From contig JANYKD010000404.1 in the NCBI GenBank assembly GCA_025361735.1, forward strand, positions 1 to 45,229: a stretch of DNA of 45,229 nucleotides, in the 5' to 3' direction. Shown one piece after another: positions 7,950 to 17,592 of the stretch (position 1 is its first letter; each line of letters begins with the position of its first letter). The notes under the pieces were generated by a model. The model was not told the DNA's origin. It searched no databases and was given only the letters and a program-made list of their open reading frames with translations. The stretch comes from Phycisphaerales bacterium (GTDB taxonomy: Bacteria; Planctomycetota; Phycisphaerae; Tepidisphaerales; Tepidisphaeraceae). A program made the translations under genes and the position numbers.

Positions 7950-9278
7950 ATGGCTAAGAGCAGTTCCCGTTCGATTGCCCACTCACAGTCGGCCTTCGCA
8001 AAAGCCCAGCAGGTCATGCCCGGCGGAGTTTCCTCGCCCGTGCGCGCCTTCAAGGCGGTTGGCGGCACACCGATCTTCATCCGCGAAGGCGAGGGGAGCA
8101 AAGTCACGGATATCGACGGTAACGTGTATATCGACTACGTGGCGTCTTATGGCCCGCTGATCGCGGGCCACTGCAACGAGTCGGTCGTGGCGGCGCTCTC
8201 CAAGGCCATCGGCAAAGGAACCAGTTTTGGGGCGCCGACCGAACAGGAAACGCTGCTGGCCGCCCTCATCTGCGACGCCATCGCTTCCGTGGACATGATC
8301 CGCTTCGTCAACTCCGGGACCGAAGCGACCATGAGCGCCCTGCGGCTAGCGCGGGCGGCCACCGGACGTGAGAAGATCGTCAAATGCATCGGCTGCTACC
8401 ATGGCCATGTCGACAGCATGCTGGTGTCGGCCGGAAGTGGTGCCCTGACCTTGGGCGCGCCGTCAAGCCCGGGCGTGCCCGCATCGGTCGGATCGACGAC
8501 GTTGCTGGTCCAATACAACGATCTGGATGGCGCCAAGGCGCTCTTCGCCCAGAACGCCGGCCAGATTGCCTGCTTCTGTGTGGAGCCCGTGCCGGGGAAC
8601 ATGGGCGTCGTCCTGCCGGCGGCCGGATATCTCCAGGGACTCCGGGAACTCTGCGACCAACACAAGACGATCCTCCTGTTCGACGAGGTGATGAGTGGAT
8701 TCCGCGTGGCCTTCGGAGGTGCCCAGGAGCGATTCGGCGTCCGCCCGGACCTCACGTGCCTCGGTAAAGTGATCGGCGGCGGTCTGCCGATCGGCGCATA
8801 CGGCGGCCGCAAGGACCTCATGGAAATGGTCAGCCCCTCGGGCAGCGTCTACCAGGCCGGCACGCTTAGCGGCAATCCGCTGGCGACCAGTGCCGGGCTG
8901 GCGATGATCGAGATGCTCCGCGAACATGGGCTGTATGACGTGCTCGAGACCAAGTCGGGTTACCTTGAGGATGGATTGTCCAAGGCCGCCCGCAAGGCCG
9001 GAGTGCCGCTGACCATCAACCGCTGCGGCTCGATGATCACACCGTTCTTTGTCAAAGAGGACGGACAGCCAGTCACGAATTTTGAGCAGGCGACGGCCAG
9101 TGACACCGGGGCATACGCCGTGTTCTTCAACGCCATGCTGGAGAAGGGCGTCTACCTTCCGCCATCGCAATTCGAGTCGTGGTTCGTGGGATTGGCGCAT
9201 TCACAGGACGATCTGGATGCGACGCTCAAGGCGGCCGCGATTGCGTTCAAGCAAGTGGCTACGGTACGAGCGGGCTGA
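7950..9278 (+). CDS. hemL: Glutamate-1-semialdehyde 2,1-aminomutase
   Basis: HemL converts glutamate-1-semialdehyde to 5-aminolevulinate in the C5 route to tetrapyrroles. The protein (442 residues, normal length) shows 'VMPGGVSSPVRAFKAVGG', 'VNSGTEATMSALRLAR', 'CYHGHVDSML', 'FDEVMSGFR', the PLP-lysine motif 'LGKVIGGGLPIGAYGG' (Lys273) and 'AGTLSGNPLA', all typical of true HemL. The open frame extends upstream to 7818, but that would include the terminator; ATG 7950 ('MAKSSSRSIAHSQSAF') gives the normal N-terminus. No clear ribosome binding site is seen. A diverged paralogue lies at 26618-27982. Confidence 0.96.
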   Translation: MAKSSSRSIAHSQSAFAKAQQVMPGGVSSPVRAFKAVGGTPIFIREGEGSKVTDIDGNVYIDYVASYGPLIAGHCNESVVAALSKAIGKGTSFGAPTEQETLLAALICDAIASVDMIRFVNSGTEATMSALRLARAATGREKIVKCIGCYHGHVDSMLVSAGSGALTLGAPSSPGVPASVGSTTLLVQYNDLDGAKALFAQNAGQIACFCVEPVPGNMGVVLPAAGYLQGLRELCDQHKTILLFDEVMSGFRVAFGGAQERFGVRPDLTCLGKVIGGGLPIGAYGGRKDLMEMVSPSGSVYQAGTLSGNPLATSAGLAMIEMLREHGLYDVLETKSGYLEDGLSKAARKAGVPLTINRCGSMITPFFVKEDGQPVTNFEQATASDTGAYAVFFNAMLEKGVYLPPSQFESWFVGLAHSQDDLDATLKAAAIAFKQVATVRAG

Positions 9279-9333
9279 GTAAGCCAGAGGCGGTTCAGGT
9301 GTGTCGGGAGGGGTAGAGTTCAGATCCGGGGAT

Positions 9334-9678
9334 TCACCGCGCAGCACATTCGCAGCCGTGTTCGAGGCCCGCGAGATCGTAGCCGGCGCGTCGCAGGCGT
9401 TCACATTCTTCGTCGGTGGCGTCCATGACTTGGTAACCCGCGAAAGCGGCCTCTTTAGGGCCAACGGCGCCGCCGTCAGACGACAACAGCACGAGGACAT
9501 CGCCACCGTAGCAACTGTGAGGATGGTGGCTCGTGACGACGGCGAGGCACTCAAAGGTGTCTGAAAGCGGAGAAGTCGCGCGGATTCGCATGGTATCACC
9601 TCTCTGAAAGGCCCAACCATTTATCCGGGCATCCGTTCCCGAGTTATCAATATCCAAGTCCCACGTCAGGTTGTACAC
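9334..9678 (-). CDS. Small hypothetical protein
   Basis: A 114-residue frame with a balanced, non-repetitive composition; it starts at GTG 9678 ('MYNLTWDLDIDNSG') and ends with a Cys-containing tail ('GLEHGCECAAR'). I see no signal peptide, membrane segment or known motif. The segment 'ECERLRRAGYDL' looks like an amphipathic helix. It lies in the gap between hemL and the GH95 gene on the opposite strand to hemL. I do not recognise the family. Confidence 0.5.
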   Translation of the reverse strand: MYNLTWDLDIDNSGTDARINGWAFQRGDTMRIRATSPLSDTFECLAVVTSHHPHSCYGGDVLVLLSSDGGAVGPKEAAFAGYQVMDATDEECERLRRAGYDLAGLEHGCECAAR

Positions 9679-9807
9679 CTGCCATCCACCAAAATCCAGT
9701 GGAAAACCTGCGATCTATGACCGCGAGGCCCCGTCGCAAAAAGGACCGCGACCATTGGCCGCGGCTACACACCTTCGGATGCAGGCGAGGACGTCCACAC
9801 TCCCACG

Positions 9808-12672
9808 TCACTCCGGCGTGAGTTCATACGCCTGTCCCGCCTGGGTCTTGAACACGATCAGGCCGGCTTCACTTGCAGATTCGACGGGCTTGCCGGCCGC
9901 GGTGACGCGAAGCGGGATCGGCGAACGCAGGCGGCATTCGTTTCCACCGGCCGAACGCAGGGTTGCGCGCGCCAGCCGGCCGTCTTTCCAGTCAAGGTCA
10001 ACGTCGAAGTTGCCACGGGCACGCAGTCCTTTTATCGAACCGTTCTTCCATGCCGGAGGCAGGGCCGGCAGGAGAGCCACCTCGCCGGCATGGCTCTGGA
10101 GCAACGCCTCAGCGATGCCGGAGGTGGCGCCGAAGTTGCCGTCGATCTGGAAAGGTGGATGGGTGTCGAAGAGGTTGGCGAGCGTGGACCGGGCCAGCAG
10201 CGCCTGCACATGCTCGTGAACCTTGGCGCCGTCGGCCAGGCGGGCTGAGAAATTGATCACCCAGGCCCGGCTCCATCCGGTGCCGCCGCCGCCGTTGGCG
10301 AGCCGCCGATCGAGGGAGACCCGGGCGGCTTTGGCCAGATCGGGCGTGCCGGACAGGGTGATCTGGTTGGATGGATGCAGGGCGTAAAGGTGCGAAATGT
10401 GACGATGCCCGGGTTCGGGCTCATCGAAATCCTCGAACCATTCATGAAGCTGGCCGTGCTTGCCGATCTTGAACGGCGGAAGTTTGGCGCGGGCGGCGTC
10501 CAGTTTGGCGCGGAATTCGGCATCCGTATCGAGGATCTTGGATGAAACACTGACGTTGGTGAACAATTCGCGGATGATCGCGGTGTCCATTGTGGGGGCG
10601 TAGCAGATGGATGCAATCTGGCCATTGGGCAGGCGGAACGCGTTCTCGGGCGAGTTGGATGGCGCGGTAACCAGGTAGCCGTTCTTGGGCTCGGGCGTGA
10701 GGAAATCGAGGTAAAATTCGGCCGCCTCTTTCATTGTCGGGTAGTACTTGCGCAGGAACTCGATGTCGCCGGTGAAGAGATAGTGGTCATAGAGGTGCCG
10801 GCAGAGCCAGCCCGAGGCGGCCGGGAAGCAACCCCAGGCGGCGCCTTCGCCCGGCGACGTGAAGCCCCAGATGTTGGTGATGGTGTGCGTGACCCAGCCA
10901 TGGGCGTTGTACTGGATCTTGGCGGTCTTTCGGCCGGGAATGCGCATGTACTCGATCAAGTCGAAAAAGGGCTGGCCGCAATCCGAGAGGTTGGCCTGCT
11001 CGGCCGGCCAGTAGTTCATCTGGTCGTTGATGTTGCTGTGATAGTCGGCGTTCCAAGGCGTCTGGATCCCGTCGGCCCAGATTCCCTGGAGGTTGGCCGC
11101 GAGGCCGCCGGAGCGTGAGGAACCGATGAGCAGATAGCGGCCGAAAGCGAAATAGGTGGCGACGAGCGCGGGATCGAACTCACCCGCTTTGACGGCCGCC
11201 AGGCGTTTGTCGGTGGGAACACTATTCTTGTCCCAACCGCCCAGATCAAGCAGGCAGCGGCGGAAGATGGCCTGCTGATCTGCGAGATGGGCCGAGCGCA
11301 GGACAGCGGGACTTTTCGCTGCCGCCGCGGCAAGAGCGTCGGCTGATTTCTTCGCAGGATCGCCGCCGAGGTAGGTCGGCGGGTTATTCATCTGGTAATT
11401 AGTGGCAGCGGAAATGATCAGAGTGGCTGAGTTGGCTTTTTCCACACGCAGCATATCGCCATCGACCAGGACGCGGCCGCCGTCGGGGATGATCTTCAGC
11501 CGCGCCACCACGCTGAGGCCGTCGCCGCCCTTGCCGTCGGCCATCCGGCCGGACATGACCAGTTGATCGTCGCCGGCCACCTTGGTCGCGAATCGCTCGA
11601 AGCGTTTGAGTGACGCGGTGAAAGCGAGTTGTCCGGGCTGTTCGACGGTCCAGCGGATGACAATGACGTCATCCGCGTGGCTGGCGAAGACCTCGCGACG
11701 GTGCTTGACGCCATCGACGGTGAAAACGGTCGTGGCAATGCCCGAGTCCAGGTTCAACTCGCGGCGATAGTCGGAGGCGCCGCCGGTCTCGGCGGCCGCG
11801 GAGGAGAGTTTCCAGGCGCCGATGAGACCCCCGGCCCCACCAATGTTGCGGACAATGACCGTGAGGACGTTGCGGCCGACGCGAAGGTTGCTGGCAACGT
11901 CGAAGGTGAACTTCTTCGAGAGGTCGTTGGCCTCGCCGACTTTCTGGGCATTGACGTACACGGTGCCAAAATCGTCCACGCTGCCGGTGGTAAGCGACCG
12001 CAGGCCGGCCTTGACCTGCTCGGCAGTGAGGTCAAACACGGCGCGATAGACGGCGACATTCTTGCCTTCGATTTCCTTCTGCGGCCCGGTGGTGCTGACC
12101 TTCACCCATTTGCTGTCATCGAACTCGGGCTTGGTCTCAGGGCGCGCGTCGGGCGAATCAACCTTGAGCATCTTGAATTCGGCGATCTCGATCGTCGCCG
12201 GCCCCCTCTCCACACCTGCCAGCCGCAACTGGAGGTCGCCCAGGGTCTGGTAGCAGCCGAAGGGAAGCCTCGCGCTGGCGGCATGGCCCGAGCCGGCGCC
12301 GCGACAGACGAAGTACTTATAGGTGAGCTTCTGCGCCTCGACGTAATTGCCGACGAAGAGCATCTCACGGATCTTGCCGATATTGGCCGCCGCCTCCGGG
12401 TTGTCCGCATCCTGCGGCGATCCGGACCAGACGGAGCTTTCGTTCAGTTGGATCCGTTCAATCCCCGCGCCCCCGTAAACCATCCCTCCGAGCCGGCCAT
12501 TTCCGACCGGCAGCGCCTCGAGCCACCCGGCCGGCGCAGCGGAACCGTCGGCCAGTTTGTCCGCGCTGGCCGCCGGACGGTCGTACCAGAGAACATAGCG
12601 GGTATCGACTTCCTGACCCGCCACCACAGCTGCCAGAACGAACATACAAGCGATGACGACGATTCTGAGCAT
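9808..12672 (-). CDS. Secreted GH95-family alpha-L-fucosidase with inserted beta-domain
   Basis: A 954-residue exported enzyme; residues 1-19 are a signal peptide ('[19 protein letters not shown]'). The GH95 N-domain starts 'LWYDRPA....[11 protein letters not shown]' and '[10 protein letters not shown]'. The catalytic (alpha/alpha)6 part contains 'NLQGIWADG', '[11 protein letters not shown]' (Asn547/Asn549), 'SNSPENAF' (Glu676) and '[11 protein letters not shown]' (Asp844), matching the Asn-x-Asn, Glu and Asp residues known from the Bifidobacterium 1,2-alpha-L-fucosidase AfcA. Unusually, about 145 residues (roughly 153-300, '[13 protein letters not shown]...[12 protein letters not shown]') are inserted between '[13 protein letters not shown]' and '[13 protein letters not shown]'. 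They resemble a galactose-binding-like jelly roll. AGGAA precedes the ATG. Inferred role: release of fucose, or galactose as in some GH95 members, from glycans. Confidence 0.93.
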   Translation of the reverse strand: MLRIVVIACMFVLAAVVAGQEVDTRYVLWYDRPAASADKLADGSAAPAGWLEALPVGNGRLGGMVYGGAGIERIQLNESSVWSGSPQDADNPEAAANIGKIREMLFVGNYVEAQKLTYKYFVCRGAGSGHAASARLPFGCYQTLGDLQLRLAGVERGPATIEIAEFKMLKVDSPDARPETKPEFDDSKWVKVSTTGPQKEIEGKNVAVYRAVFDLTAEQVKAGLRSLTTGSVDDFGTVYVNAQKVGEANDLSKKFTFDVASNLRVGRNVLTVIVRNIGGAGGLIGAWKLSSAAAETGGASDYRRELNLDSGIATTVFTVDGVKHRREVFASHADDVIVIRWTVEQPGQLAFTASLKRFERFATKVAGDDQLVMSGRMADGKGGDGLSVVARLKIIPDGGRVLVDGDMLRVEKANSATLIISAATNYQMNNPPTYLGGDPAKKSADALAAAAAKSPAVLRSAHLADQQAIFRRCLLDLGGWDKNSVPTDKRLAAVKAGEFDPALVATYFAFGRYLLIGSSRSGGLAANLQGIWADGIQTPWNADYHSNINDQMNYWPAEQANLSDCGQPFFDLIEYMRIPGRKTAKIQYNAHGWVTHTITNIWGFTSPGEGAAWGCFPAASGWLCRHLYDHYLFTGDIEFLRKYYPTMKEAAEFYLDFLTPEPKNGYLVTAPSNSPENAFRLPNGQIASICYAPTMDTAIIRELFTNVSVSSKILDTDAEFRAKLDAARAKLPPFKIGKHGQLHEWFEDFDEPEPGHRHISHLYALHPSNQITLSGTPDLAKAARVSLDRRLANGGGGTGWSRAWVINFSARLADGAKVHEHVQALLARSTLANLFDTHPPFQIDGNFGATSGIAEALLQSHAGEVALLPALPPAWKNGSIKGLRARGNFDVDLDWKDGRLARATLRSAGGNECRLRSPIPLRVTAAGKPVESASEAGLIVFKTQAGQAYELTPE

Positions 12673-13070
12673 GGCGGCGTTTCCTTGGGCTGAAGTTCTC
12701 TCCTATTCTTATGCGAGAACCGCGAGAAAGGAAACCCCAGGGGGCGGCGCGGCAATTCTTGCGTGTGACCGGAAGCGTTGGCAATCGGGAGGCCGTGCCG
12801 GGCTGACGAATTCGGAGCCAACGCGATCCTCCAACTTCTCTTGCGCTACGTTCCGGGCGTCTGCTCTTCCAGCCCCGTCGGGGCGACACAGATTAGCCCA
12901 TGGCGTAAGCCATCGGTAACATATGTAGCGTGAGGTCCGCAAGCCCCGTAGGGACGACACAAGTTCTGTCGCCCCTACGGGGCTCAGGAGGTATCGCCGT
13001 CGATGTTCCCCATGGCTGACGCCATGGGCTAATAGCTACCGCCCCTACGGGGCTGCGGAGAGACCGCCGC
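12673..13070. repeat. Intergenic cluster of CCCCTACGGGGC-type palindromes
   Basis: This 398-base gap holds no credible gene. From 12871 to 13054 it carries a composite of related palindromic units: AGCCCCGTCGGGGC (12871-12884), an imperfect stem of AGCCCCGTAGGG and CCCTACGGGGCT with CGACA/TGTCG inner arms (about 12942-12984), CCATGG-centred units (12898-12913 and 13010-13028) and a last GCCCCTACGGGGCT (13041-13054). It sits between the stop of the HEAT gene and the start of the GH95 gene. Confidence 0.88.
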
Positions 13071-15056
13071 CTATTTCCCGGCCAGTTTCGCCTCGATCTC
13101 TTTCTTGGCGGCGGCGGCACGTTCCTTGGTACGGGCATTGCCCGACGCTGCGGTGACTTTGTCCAGCACTTCGATCGCCTTGGTGCGATCGGCCTTCGTC
13201 GCTGTCCGCTCTTTGTTGGTGCGGTCGGCCGCGGAAACGGCAGCAGCATAGGCCTCCTCGCGAATCGGGGCGGTATCCGCGAGCGCCATGGCCATGGCCA
13301 TCGCCTCCGGCTTGCCGATTTCGCTCAACGCGCCCAGCAGCAAACGGCGCTCGTCGTCGCGCTGGATCAGGGCCGAAGCCTGTTTGCATACGTCCAGCCG
13401 CTCGGCCGCCGGGAGTTTGGCGTTGGCGGCGGCGCTCAGCGCGCCACGCAGACAGACCAGCTTGTCGCTGTCATTGGCGGAACTCTTGGCCAGGCCCAGA
13501 AGATCCTTGGCCGCGTCAATCGTCGGCCACTCGGCGAGCACGCGAATCGCCGCCGAGCGCACGGTTTCGGTGGGGTCCTTGATGCTGTCACGCACTGCGG
13601 CCAGAGCCCTGGTGCCGCCGACGGCGCGCAAGACGCGAAGAATCGCCATCTTCTGGGGCGGCTCGGCCTTGGCCAGCGCCGCGGCCAGTTTCTCGGCGCA
13701 CGCATCCGCGTTGCTCGTTCGAGCGGCGACAGTGCTGAGTGTCTGCTCGGCCGTGCGCATTTCCTGCTGGTCCCGCGCCTTGCTCAGAAGGTCAAGGAAC
13801 GCGGGAATGTCGTTCTCGCCCGCGAGGTCGCCAAGTTGCTTGACGGCCGCCAGGCGGATGTCGGCGTTGGCGTCGGCCGACAACTTCAGAAGTTGCGGGA
13901 CGGCGCTGGTGATGCGGCGACGGGCAATCATCGTGATGCCATCGAGCCGGCGGAAATTGTCGGTGGAACTGAGCATCGCCAACACCGCGTCGTCTGCTTC
14001 CTTGACGCTCATGCCGGCCAGGGCATTCTGCGAAGCCGCCACAATTTCCTTGTCGCCGTCGGCGAAATTGTCCACCAGCACCGGCACCGCCGAGGCCTGG
14101 CCAAGTTCCGGCAGCGCCGCAATGGCCGCCAGTCGCACCGGCTTGGGTCCGGTCTTGGCCAGCGGCAGCAATGCCGGCACCGCGCTGGCATCATGTCGCC
14201 GCGCGAGGGATGGAATCATCTGCGCCTGGCGGTCCGTGGACAATTTGGACAACTCGCCAACGAGCGCCTTGGTCACGGCCTCGCCGGGAAGTTCGATGCC
14301 GACACGCAGAGCGGTCGCGAACGCGTATCCATCGGCACTATTGAGCGACTCAATCAACAACGCGGTGCCCTCGGCTCCACGCGTCAGGATCGCCCCGCGA
14401 AGAGCAGCGGAGCGGGTGACGACCGGTGCCTGCGTAGCCCGCACGCGGTCGTAGATCGCCGTTGCCACTTTGGTCTGCCCCGCTTTGGCGAGGTTCTCAG
14501 CGCAGATCACGGAGGCTTCGAGCACGGCCGGAGTATTCCCAGCGGCTTCGAGCGCCTTGGCGGCCGGCTCGGTGCCGATCTTCCCCAGCGAATAGGCGGC
14601 CGCGGCGGCAACCGCGGCGTCCGTGTTCTTCAGCAGCCCGGTCAGCGCCTCCACGGCTTGCGCATCGTGCCGCACGCCGATGGAATTGATCACGCCGATC
14701 AACGGCTTGCCCGTGCATTTGGGCAGGGCATCGCGCAAGGCCGCGTCCACCGACGCATCGGGGATCGGTTCCAGCGCGTAGCGGGCCATGTGCGACATCT
14801 TCTCATCGGGCAGCAGTGCGGCCAGCACCGGCACCGCCCGCTTGTCGCCGAACGTCGCCAGTTCGCGGCAGGCGTCGAACTTCGCCTTGATCTCCGCCTT
14901 CGGATCCTTCAACGTCGCCAGCAGCGGTTCGGTCTTGTCCTGGGCTGCAACGGACAGCGAGAGCACAAGGCAAAGTGCCAAGTGCAGAACGCCAGACGGA
15001 ATCTGCGATTTGAAATTTGAAATCTGGATTTCGAGTTTCGAGCTTTGGTTTCTCAT
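13071..15056 (-). CDS. Secreted HEAT-repeat protein
   Basis: A 661-residue Ala/Leu-rich protein built from HEAT-type helical pairs, for example 'AVEALTGLLKNTDAAVAAAA', 'ALPELGQASAVPVLVDNFAD' and 'AAVRDSIKDPTETVRSAAIR'. A hydrophobic leader ('GVLHLALCLVLSLSVAAQ', about residues 22-39) suggests export. The ATG at 15056 has a good upstream purine box (GGAAAGGA). Residues 6-18 ('KLEIQISNFKSQI') are translated from an AT-rich repeat (15001-15045) lying between the start codon and the signal sequence. It starts 21 bases after the oxidoreductase stop, so the two are probably one operon. HEAT scaffolds bind other proteins; no catalytic motif is seen. Confidence 0.85.
   Translation of the reverse strand: MRNQSSKLEIQISNFKSQIPSGVLHLALCLVLSLSVAAQDKTEPLLATLKDPKAEIKAKFDACRELATFGDKRAVPVLAALLPDEKMSHMARYALEPIPDASVDAALRDALPKCTGKPLIGVINSIGVRHDAQAVEALTGLLKNTDAAVAAAAAYSLGKIGTEPAAKALEAAGNTPAVLEASVICAENLAKAGQTKVATAIYDRVRATQAPVVTRSAALRGAILTRGAEGTALLIESLNSADGYAFATALRVGIELPGEAVTKALVGELSKLSTDRQAQMIPSLARRHDASAVPALLPLAKTGPKPVRLAAIAALPELGQASAVPVLVDNFADGDKEIVAASQNALAGMSVKEADDAVLAMLSSTDNFRRLDGITMIARRRITSAVPQLLKLSADANADIRLAAVKQLGDLAGENDIPAFLDLLSKARDQQEMRTAEQTLSTVAARTSNADACAEKLAAALAKAEPPQKMAILRVLRAVGGTRALAAVRDSIKDPTETVRSAAIRVLAEWPTIDAAKDLLGLAKSSANDSDKLVCLRGALSAAANAKLPAAERLDVCKQASALIQRDDERRLLLGALSEIGKPEAMAMAMALADTAPIREEAYAAAVSAADRTNKERTATKADRTKAIEVLDKVTAASGNARTKERAAAAKKEIEAKLAGK
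15001..15045. repeat. AT-rich dispersed repeat inside the HEAT-protein leader
   Basis: The plus strand reads 'GATTTGAAATTTGAAATC' followed by a degenerate 'TTTCGAGTTTCGAGC'. This simple, internally repeated AT-rich segment contrasts sharply with the GC-rich surroundings. It is read in frame as residues 4-18 of the HEAT-repeat protein. Confidence 0.75.
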
Positions 15057-15077
15057 GTCTATTCCTTTCCTTGTCCC

Positions 15078-16382
15078 TTATATCTGGTACGGTTCTCTCG
15101 CCGCGCGCGAACGCAGGCGGTTGGCCTCGGCATCGTTGATAAACTCTTCCTTCACCGGGTCCCACTTTAGCGGGCGCCCGAGCCAAATCGAAATGTTCGC
15201 GGCATGGCATGTGGTCATGGTGCGATGCGCTGTCTCCGCACTGGACACGGTGACACGACGGGAACGCACGCAATTGAGGAAGTCCCGCATGTGCCCGATC
15301 GGGCGCTGCGTGCGGGCGGTGTAGTCGTTGACGAGCTTCTTGAAATCGGCCAGCAACGCGCGATTGGAGAGATCCGGGGCGGCGTATCCATCGGCACAGG
15401 AGACCCAGCCCTCGGTTCCCTCGTACTTCACGCCGCAGGAACCGCGCCAGCCCTTCAGGGCAAAGATGCACTTGATGCCGTTGGGGAAAGTGGTGATCAG
15501 GCCGTCGCCGTCCTGCTTCGGGGCGGAGCTGTATTCGATGGCCGACGTGTCATCGGAGTTGATGCCCATCTGGCACTGCGACACCGTGTGGCTGCCCCAT
15601 TCGCCGACGCTGCCCGTGTGCATGTCATACTGCCCGTGCCAGCCGCCGCGCGTGTAGCGTTTGTTGTAAGGACGCCAGGGAATCGGGCCGAGCCACATAT
15701 CCCAGTCCAGTTCTTCCTTGGGCGGCTCCGGTTCGGCCGGGAGCCAGTCGTGCGTCAGGCTGCCGCCATACATGTGGGCATAGACGGTGTGAATCTTGCC
15801 AAGTCGGCCGCTCTGGGCGACTTCGTTGCAGAAGATGAAGTTGGCCTCGGAGCGCCGCTGTGTGCCGCTCTGGTAGACGCGCCCGGAGCGGCGGGCCGTG
15901 TCGGCGAGCACGCGTCCGTCGGCGATGGTCATGCAGGCGGGTTTTTCGCTATAGACATCCTTGCCGGCCCGCATGGCGGCGACACCCATGGCCGCGTGCC
16001 AGCGCTCGGAGGTCGCGATGACCACGGCGTCAATGTCGGTGCGGGTGGCGAAGAATTCGCGGTAGTCGTGGTACTGGGCGCAGTCGTTGGTGCCGTACTT
16101 CTTGTCGATCAGGGCTTTGATCGCATCGCGACGGTCCTGACGCACGTCGCAGATGGCGACGAACTGCACATCGCTTTCGCCCATGGCCCAGTTGACGTCA
16201 CTGGTGCCGCGGTTGCCGATGCCCACGCCGGCCATGACGATTCGTTCCGACGGCGCCACGCTCCCGTTCTTGCCCAGCGCCGAACCGGGAACCACCAGCG
16301 GGGCGGCCATGGCTACTGCCGCAGTCCCGATAACCTGCCGCCGCGAAATGCCGGCGGGCGTCCTTGGTTTGTAGTTTCTCAT
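15078..16382 (-). CDS. Tat-exported Gfo/Idh/MocA-family oxidoreductase
   Basis: The N-terminus 'GISRRQVIGTAAVAMAAPLV' is a twin-arginine signal (Arg14-Arg15 plus hydrophobic stretch). A Rossmann glycine loop follows ('AGVGIGNRG', 51-59), then 'DAVVIATSERWHA' and the family's 'EKPA' motif (146-149). Length from ATG 16382 is 434 residues. The frame stays open to 16466, but the Tat leader sets the start. NAD(P)-dependent members act on sugars or cyclitols; the exported planctomycete subgroup is large and mostly uncharacterised. It heads an operon with the HEAT-repeat gene. Confidence 0.92.
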   Translation of the reverse strand: MRNYKPRTPAGISRRQVIGTAAVAMAAPLVVPGSALGKNGSVAPSERIVMAGVGIGNRGTSDVNWAMGESDVQFVAICDVRQDRRDAIKALIDKKYGTNDCAQYHDYREFFATRTDIDAVVIATSERWHAAMGVAAMRAGKDVYSEKPACMTIADGRVLADTARRSGRVYQSGTQRRSEANFIFCNEVAQSGRLGKIHTVYAHMYGGSLTHDWLPAEPEPPKEELDWDMWLGPIPWRPYNKRYTRGGWHGQYDMHTGSVGEWGSHTVSQCQMGINSDDTSAIEYSSAPKQDGDGLITTFPNGIKCIFALKGWRGSCGVKYEGTEGWVSCADGYAAPDLSNRALLADFKKLVNDYTARTQRPIGHMRDFLNCVRSRRVTVSSAETAHRTMTTCHAANISIWLGRPLKWDPVKEEFINDAEANRLRSRAAREPYQI

Positions 16383-16620
16383 AGGATTTGGAGGACAAAC
16401 AAGCCCGCGAGGGGCGTTGGAGACAGGATTCGCATGGATCGCCGGGCCAATCCCGACGGCATGCAATAGTGGATACCGCGGGGGAACCGTTGTGTTTCCC
16501 CCGACTCAAGAAGGCCCTGATTCGGCTGGCGAGATAAAGCACATTGGTTTGGCTGTCGATGAGAAGAACAGACGCCTGTTGGTATACGTCTGATTCCGTG
16601 TCTTATCGGAAGGAACCGCC

Positions 16621-17487
16621 ATGTCCGCTGTCGCCGTTCACGGTTCGCAGGAACGCTTGGCCGAATTGATCGGCAGTCTCAATACCATCGCGACCCTGCC
16701 GGAGATCACGCTGCGCATCACTGAATGCGTTAACGATCCCCATTGCACGGTGGCGGAGTTGCACCATGTCCTGGCCAACGATCCCGCGCTCGTCAGCCGT
16801 CTGCTCAAGCTGGTCAACAGCGCATTCTATGTCCGCGCGACCGAGATCGACTCGATCCAGCGGGCCATCGTCCTTCTCGGTTTCGACACAGTTCACCACC
16901 TGGCTCTGGCCGCCACGATGGGCCAGCTCTTCCGCGGCGCTCACATCTGCGAGGGCTACAGCGGGCGCGATCTCTGGACGCATTGCATCGCCGTGGCCGC
17001 GGTTGCCCGCGAACTGGCCCGCCGCACACATCACATCACCCCGGAAGAAGTCTTCCTGGCCGGCCTGCTCCACGATCTCGGCTTGCTGGTGTCGCTTCAG
17101 GTCTGTCGCGGGCAACTGCGGCAGGTCTGCGAACAAGTCCGCGCCGGCACGATGACCTTTGCCGCGGCGGAGACGGAAATCATCGGCGTGGGCCATCAGG
17201 AACTCGGCGCGGCCATCGCCAGACAATGGAAGTTCCCCGAAGCGGTCTGCGTCGTGGCCGGCCATCACCACGCCCCGGCAACGGCCCCCGCCCGCTGGCA
17301 CACCATGGCGGCCATTGTCCACATCGCCGACGTCATCTGCTGCTGCCAGGCGATCGGCTTCGACCTGACGGCGCGCCTCGATACGCTCGGTCCCGCGTGC
17401 ATGAAGCTTATCCCGCCGGAACTGCTTGAAGAGGCCACCGCCAGCGCTGCCGAGTGGGCCAAGCCGGCGATCGACATCCTGTCGTGA
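16621..17487 (+). CDS. HDOD-domain signalling protein
   Basis: A 288-residue single-domain protein. 'LNTIATLPEITLRITECVND' followed by 'ELHHVLANDPALVSRLLKLVNSAFY' is the classic HDOD opening. 'WTHCIAVAAVARELARR' and 'VFLAGLLHDLGLLV' mark the HD-like helices, and 'GHHHAPA' is the late His-rich turn. HDOD proteins are related to HD phosphohydrolases but usually lack full catalytic ligands and act in signalling, including c-di-GMP-linked pathways. ATG 16621 follows GGAAGGA. It is divergent from the Tat oxidoreductase gene. Confidence 0.92.
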   Translation: MSAVAVHGSQERLAELIGSLNTIATLPEITLRITECVNDPHCTVAELHHVLANDPALVSRLLKLVNSAFYVRATEIDSIQRAIVLLGFDTVHHLALAATMGQLFRGAHICEGYSGRDLWTHCIAVAAVARELARRTHHITPEEVFLAGLLHDLGLLVSLQVCRGQLRQVCEQVRAGTMTFAAAETEIIGVGHQELGAAIARQWKFPEAVCVVAGHHHAPATAPARWHTMAAIVHIADVICCCQAIGFDLTARLDTLGPACMKLIPPELLEEATASAAEWAKPAIDILS

Positions 17488-17592
17488 ATTCGCTACTGCC
17501 ACGATCGTCGAACGCAGTCCGCTCGCGGCGATAATCCGCCGCAGCTGCATCGCCATGGCATACCCGCCCAGTCCTTGGCATAATGCCCCACC

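Noticed and set aside
13836-16469. Long plus-strand frames at 13836-15020 and 15204-16469
   Set aside because: Both are antisense to the HEAT and Gfo/Idh genes, with Arg/Gly/His-rich shadow composition and no recognised motif.
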